A stretch of 64,000 nucleotides of DNA, taken from Bacteroidales bacterium. Lineage in GTDB: Bacteria > Bacteroidota > Bacteroidia > Bacteroidales > UBA932. The notes under the pieces were generated by a model. The model saw nothing but the letters and a program-made list of their open reading frames with translations, did no database searches and was not told where the DNA came from. The translations under genes and the position numbers were made by a program. Below, piece after piece: positions 53,043-61,149 of this stretch. The DNA lies in contig JAFSPR010000052.1 of assembly GCA_017451395.1 (NCBI GenBank), positions 21,312 through 85,311 of the forward strand, read 5' to 3'. Numbering within the stretch: position 1 is the first letter of the stretch; every line of letters starts with the position of its first letter.

Positions 53043-53978
53043 ATGGATTCAAGACAAAAACAAATCTCAGAGTACCGCTCTTACCCTCACGGCTATTACC
53101 ATCTTTGCACGGACGGCTGGTCCGGCGGCAATTTGTTCAACACCATTGAACAGTTTGCCTTTGGGATGTGTACCATTGCTCTTCTGACAATAAAATTCGG
53201 AGTTAAGATTATTGCCTTTGAACTTATGCCCAACCATATCCATATAGCGATATGCGGCACTGGTGAACAATGTCTTAACTCTTTCTTTTTCATTTTGGAA
53301 CGGACCAGAAAGCGGCTTAAAGAAGATGGATATCTGGTCCCTCCGGACAGTTATTGGTTCAAACTGGTCCCCGTTGAAAACAGATGTGCGCTGAAAGACC
53401 TTATAGTTTATCTGGCCAGAAACAAATATGAGAAGGGAGAATGTACCCCGGTTGGTCATTTATGGGGAACCGGATACCTTGTATATAATCAGTTTGCCGA
53501 TTTCATTCGCGGGGTCAAAGTGAAAGATATGAAAGTGAGGGATGTCGAGAAGATTGTGGGCTCCAGGATAAAACTGCCTTCAGATTGGGAGATTCACCCA
53601 CAACTAGGTATATTGCCCGCCTGTTTTGTAAGAACAGACAAGGTCTTGGATCTGTTTCCCACCGTTAAAGATTATATAGCGGCACTTGTGAAAGAATATG
53701 AAGCGGTTGTCAAGATCTCAAAATCAGTAGGAGAATCAGTAACTTGGAGTTTTCAGGAGGCAAAAGACATCACCATTCGGCAACTCAATGCAGATTATCC
53801 CGGTTTATCCATAGACACACTTACCATAGAACAAAAAGGGGAACTTGCCGTGAAGGTGAATGCCCATTACGATATAACTCCTTATCATCTTGCCCGTGTC
53901 CTGGGCGTTCAGGAATACGTCATAAAGCAGTTCCTAAATTCAAAAGATTACGGCCGAAGAAAAAAAACTGGCATTTGA
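53043..53978 (+). CDS. REP-associated tyrosine transposase (RAYT), HUH/Y1 superfamily
   Basis: 311 residues from ATG at 53043 (a TTG at 52980 is also in frame but less likely). HUH endonuclease motif NHIHI (His65 and His67) after the strand IAFELMP, and a tyrosine in YLARNKYEKG (about Tyr123), positioned like the catalytic Tyr of IS200-type Y1 enzymes. The C-terminal 100 residues end in a possible DNA-binding helical region (ITPYHLARVLGVQEYVIKQFL). The stop codon lies in the first bases of a repeat copy, and repeats flank both ends. Base composition is AT-richer than neighbours and it lacks the common heptamer. Confidence 0.85.
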   Translation: MDSRQKQISEYRSYPHGYYHLCTDGWSGGNLFNTIEQFAFGMCTIALLTIKFGVKIIAFELMPNHIHIAICGTGEQCLNSFFFILERTRKRLKEDGYLVPPDSYWFKLVPVENRCALKDLIVYLARNKYEKGECTPVGHLWGTGYLVYNQFADFIRGVKVKDMKVRDVEKIVGSRIKLPSDWEIHPQLGILPACFVRTDKVLDLFPTVKDYIAALVKEYEAVVKISKSVGESVTWSFQEAKDITIRQLNADYPGLSIDTLTIEQKGELAVKVNAHYDITPYHLARVLGVQEYVIKQFLNSKDYGRRKKTGI

Positions 53979-54070
53979 TGAGGACCGAAAACCCGTAATT
54001 CCGGTCCTGAAGAGATGCTCCAGCACGTGACCAGGACCTAAAACACACTATTCCGGTCCTGTAGAGATGC
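53968..54070 (+). repeat. Second 52-bp repeat block, overlapping the end of the RAYT gene
   Basis: Two units, starting at 53968 (degenerate first bases) and 54020, same orientation as the first array. The first contains the RAYT TGA stop (53976-53978). Stem AGGACCG (53981-53987) with CGGTCCT (54002-54008). Ends just before the ketoreductase stop codon. Confidence 0.85.
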
Positions 54071-54090
54071 TAAAGGGGGAAGCGCAATGA

Positions 54091-54810
54091 TTAGGTGTAG
54101 AGTCCGCCGTTGATGGAGATGGTTTCTCCGTTGATGTAGCCGGCATCGGCCGATGCGAGGAAGCCAACCAGTGCGGCAACTTCCTCCGGTTCTCCGAAGC
54201 GTGCTGCGGGAATGTCCTTCTTGAGGGCGGCCTCATCCAGGCCTTCCACCATATCCGTGCGGATGAATCCGGGCGCCACGCAGTTCACGGTCACTTTCTT
54301 ACGCGCCACTTCCTGCGCCAGGGCCTTAGTGGCGGCAATCATACCGCCCTTTGCTGCAGAGTAGTTGGTCTGCCCCGGGAGGCCCTTGAGGCCGCTGAGG
54401 GATGCCACGTTGATGATCCGGCCGAACTTCTTGAGGAGCATAGGCTGAAGCAGAGCGCGGGTGACGTAGTACCAGGAATTGAGGTTGGTGTCAATGACTT
54501 TTGACCATTCGGCGGGTTCCAGCCATATGAGGAGGTTGTCCTTCCTCACTCCGGCGTTATTCACAAGCACTTCAATATATTCCCCGGGGTGCGCGGCCTG
54601 CCACCCTGAAATTGCCTCCTTAACGGCCGCAGGATCCGAAACGTCAAAACGGAGGAGTTCCCCGTGGCCTTCGATGAGGCCGAGGGTTTCCTTTGCCGCG
54701 GCATCGTTGGAAACGTAGTTGATGAGCACCTCATAGCCCATCTGATGAAGTTTTACGCAGATTGCGCGGCCAATTCCGCGGCTTCCGCCGGTAACTAAAG
54801 CATATTTCAT
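54091..54810 (-). CDS. 3-oxoacyl-ACP reductase-type SDR (FabG family)
   Basis: 239 residues. Classical SDR: NADPH motif TGGSRGIG (residues 7-14), NNAG (84-87), and the Ser (about 137-139)-Tyr150-Lys154 catalytic set in NVASLSG and YSAAKGG. Ends NGETISINGGLYT, normal for FabG. Overlaps the oxidoreductase by four bases and sits downstream of a ketosynthase, so it probably serves as the KR of a small polyketide/aryl-polyene-like pathway rather than the main fatty-acid FabG. That role is inference. Confidence 0.88.
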   Translation of the reverse strand: MKYALVTGGSRGIGRAICVKLHQMGYEVLINYVSNDAAAKETLGLIEGHGELLRFDVSDPAAVKEAISGWQAAHPGEYIEVLVNNAGVRKDNLLIWLEPAEWSKVIDTNLNSWYYVTRALLQPMLLKKFGRIINVASLSGLKGLPGQTNYSAAKGGMIAATKALAQEVARKKVTVNCVAPGFIRTDMVEGLDEAALKKDIPAARFGEPEEVAALVGFLASADAGYINGETISINGGLYT

Positions 54811-55760
54811 AATTGAATCATTTTACAAGTGTTCAGGGCCGATATCGATGTCCCGAGGATTCCGTGAAGCCCCAGGTTCTGGCCGGTAAGGAACAGCCAT
54901 GGAAGAGGAGTCTGTGCCGATATAAAATCCGCATTAGACGCCTTCTGAATGCCATATCCCTGGTTGAGGCAAGCGTGGTATTTAAGAACCTTCAGGCCCG
55001 TAAGCCGCACTGCAGCACGGGCAATCATCTCATCAGGGTTTCCGGGGCCGAAACACATCAGTTCCAGGATATTTGTTCCGGGTTCGTCAAAGTGGATCAT
55101 AAGGGAGCCGTCCAGGAAAATGGCTCCGCTCTGCCACGGCACACATCCCGGCTCCATAAGGCAGTGGACGGAGAAGATGTCCGGGCCGTTCTGAAGCCTT
55201 GCAAGTCTCTTTATGTAAGCCGGCCTCACATGGTCGCGGACCAGTCCCATGGTTACTGCGGGATGGAGGTCGGAGATAATAGCATCGGCCTTGAAAGAGC
55301 TTCCGTCCTCACATGTAACTGCCTGGTTTTCAATGGCCGATACTTTTTTGCCATAGCGGATGTCCAGGCCATCGGCAAGCGCCTTTGAAAGGGTGGTCCC
55401 GCCGCCTTCGAGGCGCCAGGTGCTCCTGGCAAATGGCCCCAGAATGTGCTCCATCTCAAAGTCGGAGCGTGTGTTTAGCCTCAGGAAGCCAAGACCTTCA
55501 TCGGCATCGGCCCTGTACCACGGAAGATTCATAAGTCCCAGCGGACGGAAAATCTTTTCCAGCGGTTCTCCCGGAGCAAGGCCACCAACGGAGTGGAAGC
55601 CTCTCTCGCACATTGCGCCCTCCCACTCAAAGCCGTGGAGGATGCCGCCGGGGAAGGTATCGGCCTCAAGCACCGTGACAGTGAAGCCCCTCCGTGAAAG
55701 GATCCTTCCGCAGAGAAGCCCGCCAAGGCCGGCGCCTACTATGACAACGTCCTTAGACAT
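54807..55760 (-). CDS. FAD-dependent oxidoreductase, phytoene-desaturase-like, short
   Basis: 317 residues. FAD-binding Rossmann start VIVGAGLGGLLCGRILSRRGFTVTVLE (GxGxxG) and a C-terminal FLTGQNLGLHGILGTSISAL that resembles the GG/ATG closing motif of amine oxidase/crtI proteins. Typical crtI-type enzymes have about 480-500 residues, so this one is much shorter. Overlaps the ketosynthase by 8 bp and the FabG-like gene by 4 bp; probably modifies the product of the pathway. Substrate unknown. Confidence 0.75.
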   Translation of the reverse strand: MSKDVVIVGAGLGGLLCGRILSRRGFTVTVLEADTFPGGILHGFEWEGAMCERGFHSVGGLAPGEPLEKIFRPLGLMNLPWYRADADEGLGFLRLNTRSDFEMEHILGPFARSTWRLEGGGTTLSKALADGLDIRYGKKVSAIENQAVTCEDGSSFKADAIISDLHPAVTMGLVRDHVRPAYIKRLARLQNGPDIFSVHCLMEPGCVPWQSGAIFLDGSLMIHFDEPGTNILELMCFGPGNPDEMIARAAVRLTGLKVLKYHACLNQGYGIQKASNADFISAQTPLPWLFLTGQNLGLHGILGTSISALNTCKMIQL

Positions 55761-56973
55761 TCCTTACGATAAGGGTGGAATTGGTTCCGCCAAAGCCGAA
55801 GGAATTGGAAAGGAAGGTGTCGAAGTGCGCGGGGATGGTCTCTCCGGGAATCCAGAGATGGCAGGAATCTTCGTCAGGATTCTCGAAGTTGATGTTGCCG
55901 GCGATGAAGTCGTTTTTCATCATAAGGATGGAGTAGATGACCTCCGACGCCCCCGCCATCCACATCTCGTGGCCCGTCTGGCTCTTTGTGGACGTGATGG
56001 GAACGGTCTTTTCACCAAGGACACGGAAGAGGGCCTTGGCCTCGTTGGCGTCCCCGACGTGCGTTGAAGTGGCGTGCGCGTTCACGTAGCCAATCTCCTT
56101 CATGTCAATGCCCGCGCGGCGGATGGCCATCTCAAGGGAGCGTGCCGGGCCGTCTACGTTGGGGGAAGAAATATGGTCTCCGTTGGCGCTGAAGCCATAA
56201 CCAAGGACCTCCGCGATAATGGGAGCGCCGCGCTTCACGGCGTGCTCATAACTTTCAAGGATCACTGTCGCGGCGCCGCCGCCGGGCACCAGGCCGTCAC
56301 GGTCACGGTCGAACGGACGGCACGCCGCCGCGGGATTGTCTTCACGGGTGGAGAAGGCCGATATACCGTCGAACGACCCTGTAGCCGCCATATTCACTTC
56401 CTGAGCGCCGCCGCATACCACCATATCCTGGAGGCCGTTCTGGATGAGGAGAGCCCCAAGGCCGATAGCGTGCGAACCGCTTGCGCAGGCTCCTGAAACG
56501 GTGAGGTTGATGCCCTTGAGGCGGAAGATCACGCCAAGGTTCATTGTAACGGTGGAGTTCATACTCTGGAAGATGGCGCCTGCCCCGCAGAGCATAGTGT
56601 CGTGCTTCTCGATAATCTTTGCAACTGACTTGTAGACGGCATCTGCGGTGGAGTCATTTCCGTAAAGGAGACCAACCTCATTGGCGTCCAGGTAATCCTG
56701 GTCAATTCCCGCCATATTGAGGGCGTCACGAGTGGCGCAGTATGCGTAAAGGGCCGGTTCCGGCATATAGGCGCGCTGAGCGCGGGGGAGTTCCTTCTTA
56801 AGATCCGGGGCCGGAACAAACGAGGTAAGGCCGCTTCGGAACCCCATTTCCTTACGTACAGGATCCAGGATTATGCCTGATTTACCGTTATATAGTGATT
56901 CTTTAACTTCTTCTAAGGTTGTACCAAGGCAGGACCATATGCCCATACCTGTAATAACTACACGATTCATCAT
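55753..56973 (-). CDS. Beta-ketoacyl-ACP synthase, FabF/KS family
   Basis: 406 residues. KS active site intact: Cys163 (GACASGS), His300 (NAHATST), Lys330 and His335 (TKSQTGHE), plus GFGGTNS at the C-terminus. A condensing enzyme for a malonyl-ACP-type extension. Two candidate start codons (MM, 56973 and 56970). Own -7 box upstream, so it starts a small operon KS-FAD oxidoreductase-KR. No ACP, dehydratase or chain-length factor is adjacent. Confidence 0.92.
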   Translation of the reverse strand: MMNRVVITGMGIWSCLGTTLEEVKESLYNGKSGIILDPVRKEMGFRSGLTSFVPAPDLKKELPRAQRAYMPEPALYAYCATRDALNMAGIDQDYLDANEVGLLYGNDSTADAVYKSVAKIIEKHDTMLCGAGAIFQSMNSTVTMNLGVIFRLKGINLTVSGACASGSHAIGLGALLIQNGLQDMVVCGGAQEVNMAATGSFDGISAFSTREDNPAAACRPFDRDRDGLVPGGGAATVILESYEHAVKRGAPIIAEVLGYGFSANGDHISSPNVDGPARSLEMAIRRAGIDMKEIGYVNAHATSTHVGDANEAKALFRVLGEKTVPITSTKSQTGHEMWMAGASEVIYSILMMKNDFIAGNINFENPDEDSCHLWIPGETIPAHFDTFLSNSFGFGGTNSTLIVRNV

Positions 56974-56992
56974 AATACAATATTTTGAGCCG

Positions 56993-57000
56993 CAAAGATA
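56993..57000 (-). promoter_or_regulatory. -7 promoter box of the KS operon
   Basis: TATCTTTG on the minus strand, 19 bp before the KS start, matching TAnnTTTG. Confidence 0.55.
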
Positions 57001-57005
57001 CTGAT

Positions 57006-58775
57006 TTACTCGGAGAGTTCCAACCAGCGCATCTCTGCGGCGTCAAGTTCCTCCTGGAGGGCGCCGTAGCGGAGTGATGCCTCCTGCAGTTCATGGGCCG
57101 ATAAAGTGCCGGAAGACAGTCTGGCCTCCAGTTCAGCCTTTTCCTGCTCAAGTGCCGGTAGGCGCTCTTCCAGGGCTTTCAGTTCCTGCTGCTCCTTCCA
57201 GGAGAGTTTCTTTGGAGCGGCGGTCTTAACCTTTACGCTTGCTGCGGCGGGTTTATCATCGGCCTTCTGCGCAGCCTCATAGTCCTTTATGAAGGTGCGG
57301 TACTCCGTGTAATTCCCGACGAAATCCTTCACCACGCCGTCTCCGCAGAAAACGAAGAGGTGGTCTACCAGGCGGTCCAGGAAATGGCGGTCGTGGGAGA
57401 CTATTATAAGCGACCCTTTGAACTCCTGAAGGTACTCTTCAAGTATCTCCAGGGTCATGATGTCGAGGTCGTTGGTGGGCTCGTCCAGGATGAGGAAGTT
57501 TGGCTCCTTCATCAGGATGGTAAGAAGGTAGAGCCTCCGTTTTTCTCCTCCGGACAGCCTCTCCACGGGGTTATTCAGCATATCGTGAGTGAAGAGGAAC
57601 CGGCCCAGAAGATGGGTGTCGTTAACTGTTTCAAGAACGGTCTGGCCAGGCTTGAACTCCATCCCGGACTGGTGGTAATAGCCAATCCTCAGGGACTCCC
57701 CAAGGTCTACAACGCCTTCCATCCGGCCGCCGAGTTCCGGCTTCCATCCTCCTGTGATAAGGTTCAGGAAGGTGGTTTTGCCGGCGGCGTTCCGCCCCAC
57801 TATCCCAACGCGTTCATACCTCTGGAAATTATATGTGAAGTCCTTCAGGTAACATTTCCCGTCCCAGTAGAAACTGAGGTTCCTGCAGTTTATGACCTTG
57901 TTGCCAAGGTAGGTGCCCTTGATTTGGGTTTCAGACATATCCACCTTCTTTGTGACGTAGGTGTCTTCGGCCCTTTCCTTAATGTCCCAGAATGCCTGCT
58001 TGCGGTATTTGGCCTTTCCGGTGCGGGCGCAGGGGCTGGCGTGCATCCACTCCAGTTCACGGCGGAAAAGGTTACGCACTTTCTCCGTCTCCGCGTTATA
58101 GTTGTCTATCCTTTCCTGCCTCTTTTCAAGGAAATTCATATAGTCGCCGCGATAGATGAAAATGCCGCCGCGGTCCATTTCCATCACGGTGTTGCATACA
58201 CGGTCCAGGAAGTAGCGGTCATGCGTAACCATGAAAAGAGTGCACCTGGAGTGCTTCAGATGGCTCTCCAGGAACTCTATGGCGTCTATGTCAAGGTGGT
58301 TGGTGGGCTCGTCCATTATGTAGAAATCGGCCTCGGATGCAAGCATCCTTGTGAGCGCCACGCGTTTTACCTCTCCGCCGGAAAGATCCTTCATCAGTTT
58401 GTTCCTGTCCTGAAGGCCAAACTGGTCCAGAAGACGGTTCACCCTGAGTTCGTACTGCCACAGGTGGTCCTGGTCCAGTTCACGGGTCCACTCCACGGAG
58501 TCTCCCATAATCTGGTCAAAGATGGATTTCTGCGGGTCATACGCGTAATCCTGCTCCAGGAACGCTATGCGGATGTCCTTCAGGAACAGGACCTTTCCAC
58601 CGCTGTCGGAGGAGTCTTTCCCTGCAAGTATCCTGAGGAGAGAAGTCTTTCCCGTGCCGTTTGGGGCAATGAGGGCCACCTTGTCCCCTTCATTGATATT
58701 GAAGTCTATGCCCCTGAAAAGGACCTTGGGGCCGTAACTCTTGGAAATGTTCTCTATTTGAAGGTAACTTGGCAT
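57006..58775 (-). CDS. ABC-F ATPase (Uup-like)
   Basis: 589 residues from ATG at 58775. Two nucleotide-binding domains: Walker A APNGTGKT and GRNAAGKT, signatures LSGGEVKR and LSGGEKRR, Walker B MDEPTNHLD and LDEPTNDLD. No membrane segments; a C-terminal coiled coil (LEERLPALEQEKAELEARL). This is the ABC-F class of cytoplasmic ribosome-associated translation factors, Uup subgroup; resistance (ARE) function is not indicated. The -7 box is only six bases upstream of the chosen ATG, so the message may be leaderless. Confidence 0.92.
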   Translation of the reverse strand: MPSYLQIENISKSYGPKVLFRGIDFNINEGDKVALIAPNGTGKTSLLRILAGKDSSDSGGKVLFLKDIRIAFLEQDYAYDPQKSIFDQIMGDSVEWTRELDQDHLWQYELRVNRLLDQFGLQDRNKLMKDLSGGEVKRVALTRMLASEADFYIMDEPTNHLDIDAIEFLESHLKHSRCTLFMVTHDRYFLDRVCNTVMEMDRGGIFIYRGDYMNFLEKRQERIDNYNAETEKVRNLFRRELEWMHASPCARTGKAKYRKQAFWDIKERAEDTYVTKKVDMSETQIKGTYLGNKVINCRNLSFYWDGKCYLKDFTYNFQRYERVGIVGRNAAGKTTFLNLITGGWKPELGGRMEGVVDLGESLRIGYYHQSGMEFKPGQTVLETVNDTHLLGRFLFTHDMLNNPVERLSGGEKRRLYLLTILMKEPNFLILDEPTNDLDIMTLEILEEYLQEFKGSLIIVSHDRHFLDRLVDHLFVFCGDGVVKDFVGNYTEYRTFIKDYEAAQKADDKPAAASVKVKTAAPKKLSWKEQQELKALEERLPALEQEKAELEARLSSGTLSAHELQEASLRYGALQEELDAAEMRWLELSE

Positions 58776-58781
58776 AGGACA

Positions 58782-58789
58782 CAAAGATA
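58782..58789 (-). promoter_or_regulatory. -7 promoter box of the ABC-F gene
   Basis: TATCTTTG on the minus strand, six bases before the ATG, leaving almost no 5' UTR. Confidence 0.5.
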
Positions 58790-58840
58790 CGCATTTTTTG
58801 GCTTGATACTTGCTGAGGCTGGAAAAAAGGAGGATCCGTT

Positions 58841-59440
58841 ATGAAAAAGATTGTTATCATATTGCTGATGATGCTGGCAACGGCCGGCGCATACGGACAG
58901 GGACATCACGGTCATCGTGATTCTCACAGGGGTTCCCGTCACAGGACGGAAAATGTCCACCGTGGAGGCCATCACAGGGGAAACCACGGGAACCGTCATT
59001 CAAACCATCACGGCCGCGGTTACAACGTTCCCGAGGAACTTGAATGCCTCTACGAATGGCAGGAACTCTGGAACGGCTGCCACGTTCGCCTACTTGGAGA
59101 CAGGGTCCAGATAGTAAACCGCCGGGGAGATACCGTGGTCAGCGGAGACCGGGTGTTTTTAACATCCAATGGCAGGTATGAAGTCAAGAACGGCGGAGTC
59201 TGGAGCGTCCGTGACGCAGACGGCGGCTTCACCACCCTTTCCGGAATGGATATCTTCTACTGGTCGGAAGGTTTTTACGGCATCAAAGTAGGCTCCTTCT
59301 GGAGGCTTTACGATGAAGACGGAGATTTTGTGGGCAACATCTGGGGAGAGCATCTCACCCTTTATCAGAACAACCTCATTAGGGCCGAGCGTAATGGCCG
59401 GTATTACTACTACGACTATGAGGGCAACGAACGAAGGTAA
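58841..59440 (+). CDS. Secreted protein with His/Arg/Gly-rich N-terminal region
   Basis: 199 residues. Signal peptide ending GAYGQ, followed by about 35 residues packed with His, Arg and Gly (GHHGHRDSHRG, HRGGHHRGNHGNRHSNHHGRG), which could bind metal ions. The remaining 135 residues are beta-rich, aromatic and regularly patterned (GRYEVKNGGVWSVRDADGG, YGIKVGSFWRLYDEDG, YYYYDYEGN), like short WD-type repeats. I do not recognise the family. Ends before an intrinsic terminator. Confidence 0.6.
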   Translation: MKKIVIILLMMLATAGAYGQGHHGHRDSHRGSRHRTENVHRGGHHRGNHGNRHSNHHGRGYNVPEELECLYEWQELWNGCHVRLLGDRVQIVNRRGDTVVSGDRVFLTSNGRYEVKNGGVWSVRDADGGFTTLSGMDIFYWSEGFYGIKVGSFWRLYDEDGDFVGNIWGEHLTLYQNNLIRAERNGRYYYYDYEGNERR

Positions 59441-59460
59441 CACCCTTTCCACACCCGGCA

Positions 59461-59492
59461 CGGCTCCAAAGCAGTTTTGGGGCCGATTTTTA
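59461..59492 (+). terminator. Intrinsic terminator after the His-rich protein gene
   Basis: CGGCTCCAAA / TTTGGGGCCG (one G-U pair), loop 5 nt, followed by ATTTTTA. Immediately precedes the inverted 52-bp repeats. Confidence 0.75.
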
Positions 59493-59500
59493 TTGTTGTC

Positions 59501-59717
59501 CCGTGCTGAAGCATCTCTCCAGGACCGGAATTGCGGGTTTTGGGTCCTCATCACGTGCTGGAGCATCTCTTCAGGACCGGAATTGCGGGTTTTGGGGCCT
59601 GGTCACGTGCTGGAGCATCTCTCCAGGACCGGAATTGTGGGTTTTAGGGCTTGGTCCCGTGCTGGAGCATCTCTTCAGGACCGGAATTGCGGGTTTCCGG
59701 TCCTCATCACGTGCTGG
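59501..59717 (-). repeat. Inverted array of the same 52-bp REP-like unit (about 4.2 copies)
   Basis: Copies repeat every 52 bp (marker CTGG/CTGA ends at 59509, 59561, 59613, 59665 and 59717) in the opposite orientation to the arrays round the RAYT gene 5-6 kb away. The best hairpin, AGGACCGGAA / TTCCGGTCCT (59677-59704), is perfect over 10 bp. The array ends four bases before the mnmA -33 element. No transposase gene is next to it. Confidence 0.9.
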
Positions 59718-59720
59718 CAG

Positions 59721-59751
59721 TTGTACAGACCGGGGAAAATCATTATTTTTG
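59721..59751 (+). promoter_or_regulatory. mnmA: Promoter of mnmA: TTG-N20-TATTTTTG
   Basis: TTG at 59721-59723 and TATTTTTG at 59744-59751, spacing exactly 20, both fitting the Bacteroidota consensus. The ATG is nine bases after the -7 box. A repeat array abuts the -33 element. Confidence 0.7.
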
Positions 59752-59760
59752 TAAAGAATT

Positions 59761-61149
59761 ATGGACAAGGGCAAAATCAAAGTATGCGTGGGCCTTTCCG
59801 GCGGCGTGGACTCTTCTGTGGCGGCTTATCTGCTCAAGCAGGAGGGGTATGATGTTTTTGCAATGTTCATGCAGAACTGGCACGACGCAGACCCCACCCT
59901 CCACGGAGACTGCGAGTGGGAGGAGGACCGCTTTGTGGCGGAGATGGTGGCCCGGAAGATTGGCATTCCGTTCTACTTTGTGGACCTTTCAAAGCAGTAC
60001 CGCCAGAGGGTTGTGGACTATATGTTTGAGGAATACTCAAAGGGCCGCACCCCAAATCCGGACGTGCTGTGCAACCGAGAAATCAAGTTTGACGCCTTCT
60101 GGGAAATTGCCCGGAAATACGGGGCCCATTATGTGGCCACGGGGCACTACTGCCGCAAGGAGGAGATCCCCGGTACAGGCATTTTCCGCATCCTGGAGGG
60201 CGCAGACCCCAACAAGGACCAGACGTACTTCCTCTGCCAGCTTTCGCAGGAGCAGCTCTCAACGGCGCTCTTCCCTATCGGCAATCTTGTAAAGCCGGAG
60301 GTGCGTCGCATAGCCAAGGAGGCGGATCTTCCATCGGCCGAGAAAAAGGACTCCCAGGGCATCTGCTTCGTTGGCAAGGTGGACCTCCCCACGTTCCTGA
60401 AGCAGAAACTGGCTTCAGTGGAAGGAGACATAGTGGAGGTATTTGACGCTTATTATGCCGATAACCCCCTCTACCAGTGGCAGCAGGGCACCCTCACGGG
60501 CCTTCTGAAGCCCGGTAACAGCCTGGAACGCACAGTCCACTATGCTCCGGAGGAGAAGATTCTCACCTCCGACGGAGAGCCGCTTGGAGAGAGCCCGTAC
60601 GGTGAAATCGGCCTCACGGATGAAGATCTGGACAGGCTCGCAACTCCTGTGAGTTACAATATCACATTTGAAACGGAAACCTACCGCAGCGGCAAGAAAC
60701 ACATTAAGAAAACCCGCTACAAGGTTAACCCTTATGGCGTAATTGTCGGCCGTCACGAGGGGGCTCAGTTCTATACAATCGGCCAGCGGAAAGGCCTTGG
60801 CGTTGGCGGGCACAAGGATCCCGTCTTTGTCATTGCAACGGACACAGAGGCCAACCGCGTGTATGTTGGCGAAGGCCATAACCACAAGGGCCTCAGCCGT
60901 TTCTGCCTCAAGATCAATCCTGAAGAAATTCACTGGATAAGAACGGACCTCACGATGAAACCCGGGGAAAACCGCCGCTACCGCGTACGTATCCGCTACC
61001 GCCAGCCGCTCCAGAGCGCCACTCTCATTATGCGTGAAAGCGGTCTCTACATTCTCTTCGACCACCCCCAGAGGGGCATCTCCCCCGGCCAGTTTGCCGT
61101 ATGGTATGACGGAGAGGAAATGCTTGGCAGCGGGGTAATTTCCAAATGA
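59761..61149 (+). CDS. mnmA: tRNA-specific 2-thiouridylase MnmA
   Basis: 462 residues, about 90 longer than E. coli MnmA. Thiolates U34 of Lys/Glu/Gln tRNAs. PP-loop SGGVDSSVA (residues 14-22); the two catalytic Cys lie in CNREIKFDAF and QGICFVGK; THYFLCQ-type segment present (TYFLCQLSQEQL). The extra length is mainly a charged insert at about 225-300 (EGDIVEVFDAYYAD... then EDLDRLATPVSYN) between the catalytic and C-terminal barrel domains, seen in Bacteroidota forms. Overlaps lplA by four bases. Confidence 0.94.
   Translation: MDKGKIKVCVGLSGGVDSSVAAYLLKQEGYDVFAMFMQNWHDADPTLHGDCEWEEDRFVAEMVARKIGIPFYFVDLSKQYRQRVVDYMFEEYSKGRTPNPDVLCNREIKFDAFWEIARKYGAHYVATGHYCRKEEIPGTGIFRILEGADPNKDQTYFLCQLSQEQLSTALFPIGNLVKPEVRRIAKEADLPSAEKKDSQGICFVGKVDLPTFLKQKLASVEGDIVEVFDAYYADNPLYQWQQGTLTGLLKPGNSLERTVHYAPEEKILTSDGEPLGESPYGEIGLTDEDLDRLATPVSYNITFETETYRSGKKHIKKTRYKVNPYGVIVGRHEGAQFYTIGQRKGLGVGGHKDPVFVIATDTEANRVYVGEGHNHKGLSRFCLKINPEEIHWIRTDLTMKPGENRRYRVRIRYRQPLQSATLIMRESGLYILFDHPQRGISPGQFAVWYDGEEMLGSGVISK

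Noticed and set aside
57360-58844. A 494-codon open frame on the plus strand
   Set aside because: It is wholly antisense to the ABC-F gene, whose motifs are complete; the frame is open only because of GC-rich codon bias.
59313-59852. Plus-strand frames across the inverted repeats
   Set aside because: They follow the repeat sequence itself; 52 is not a multiple of three, so each copy is read in a different frame and no protein is conserved.
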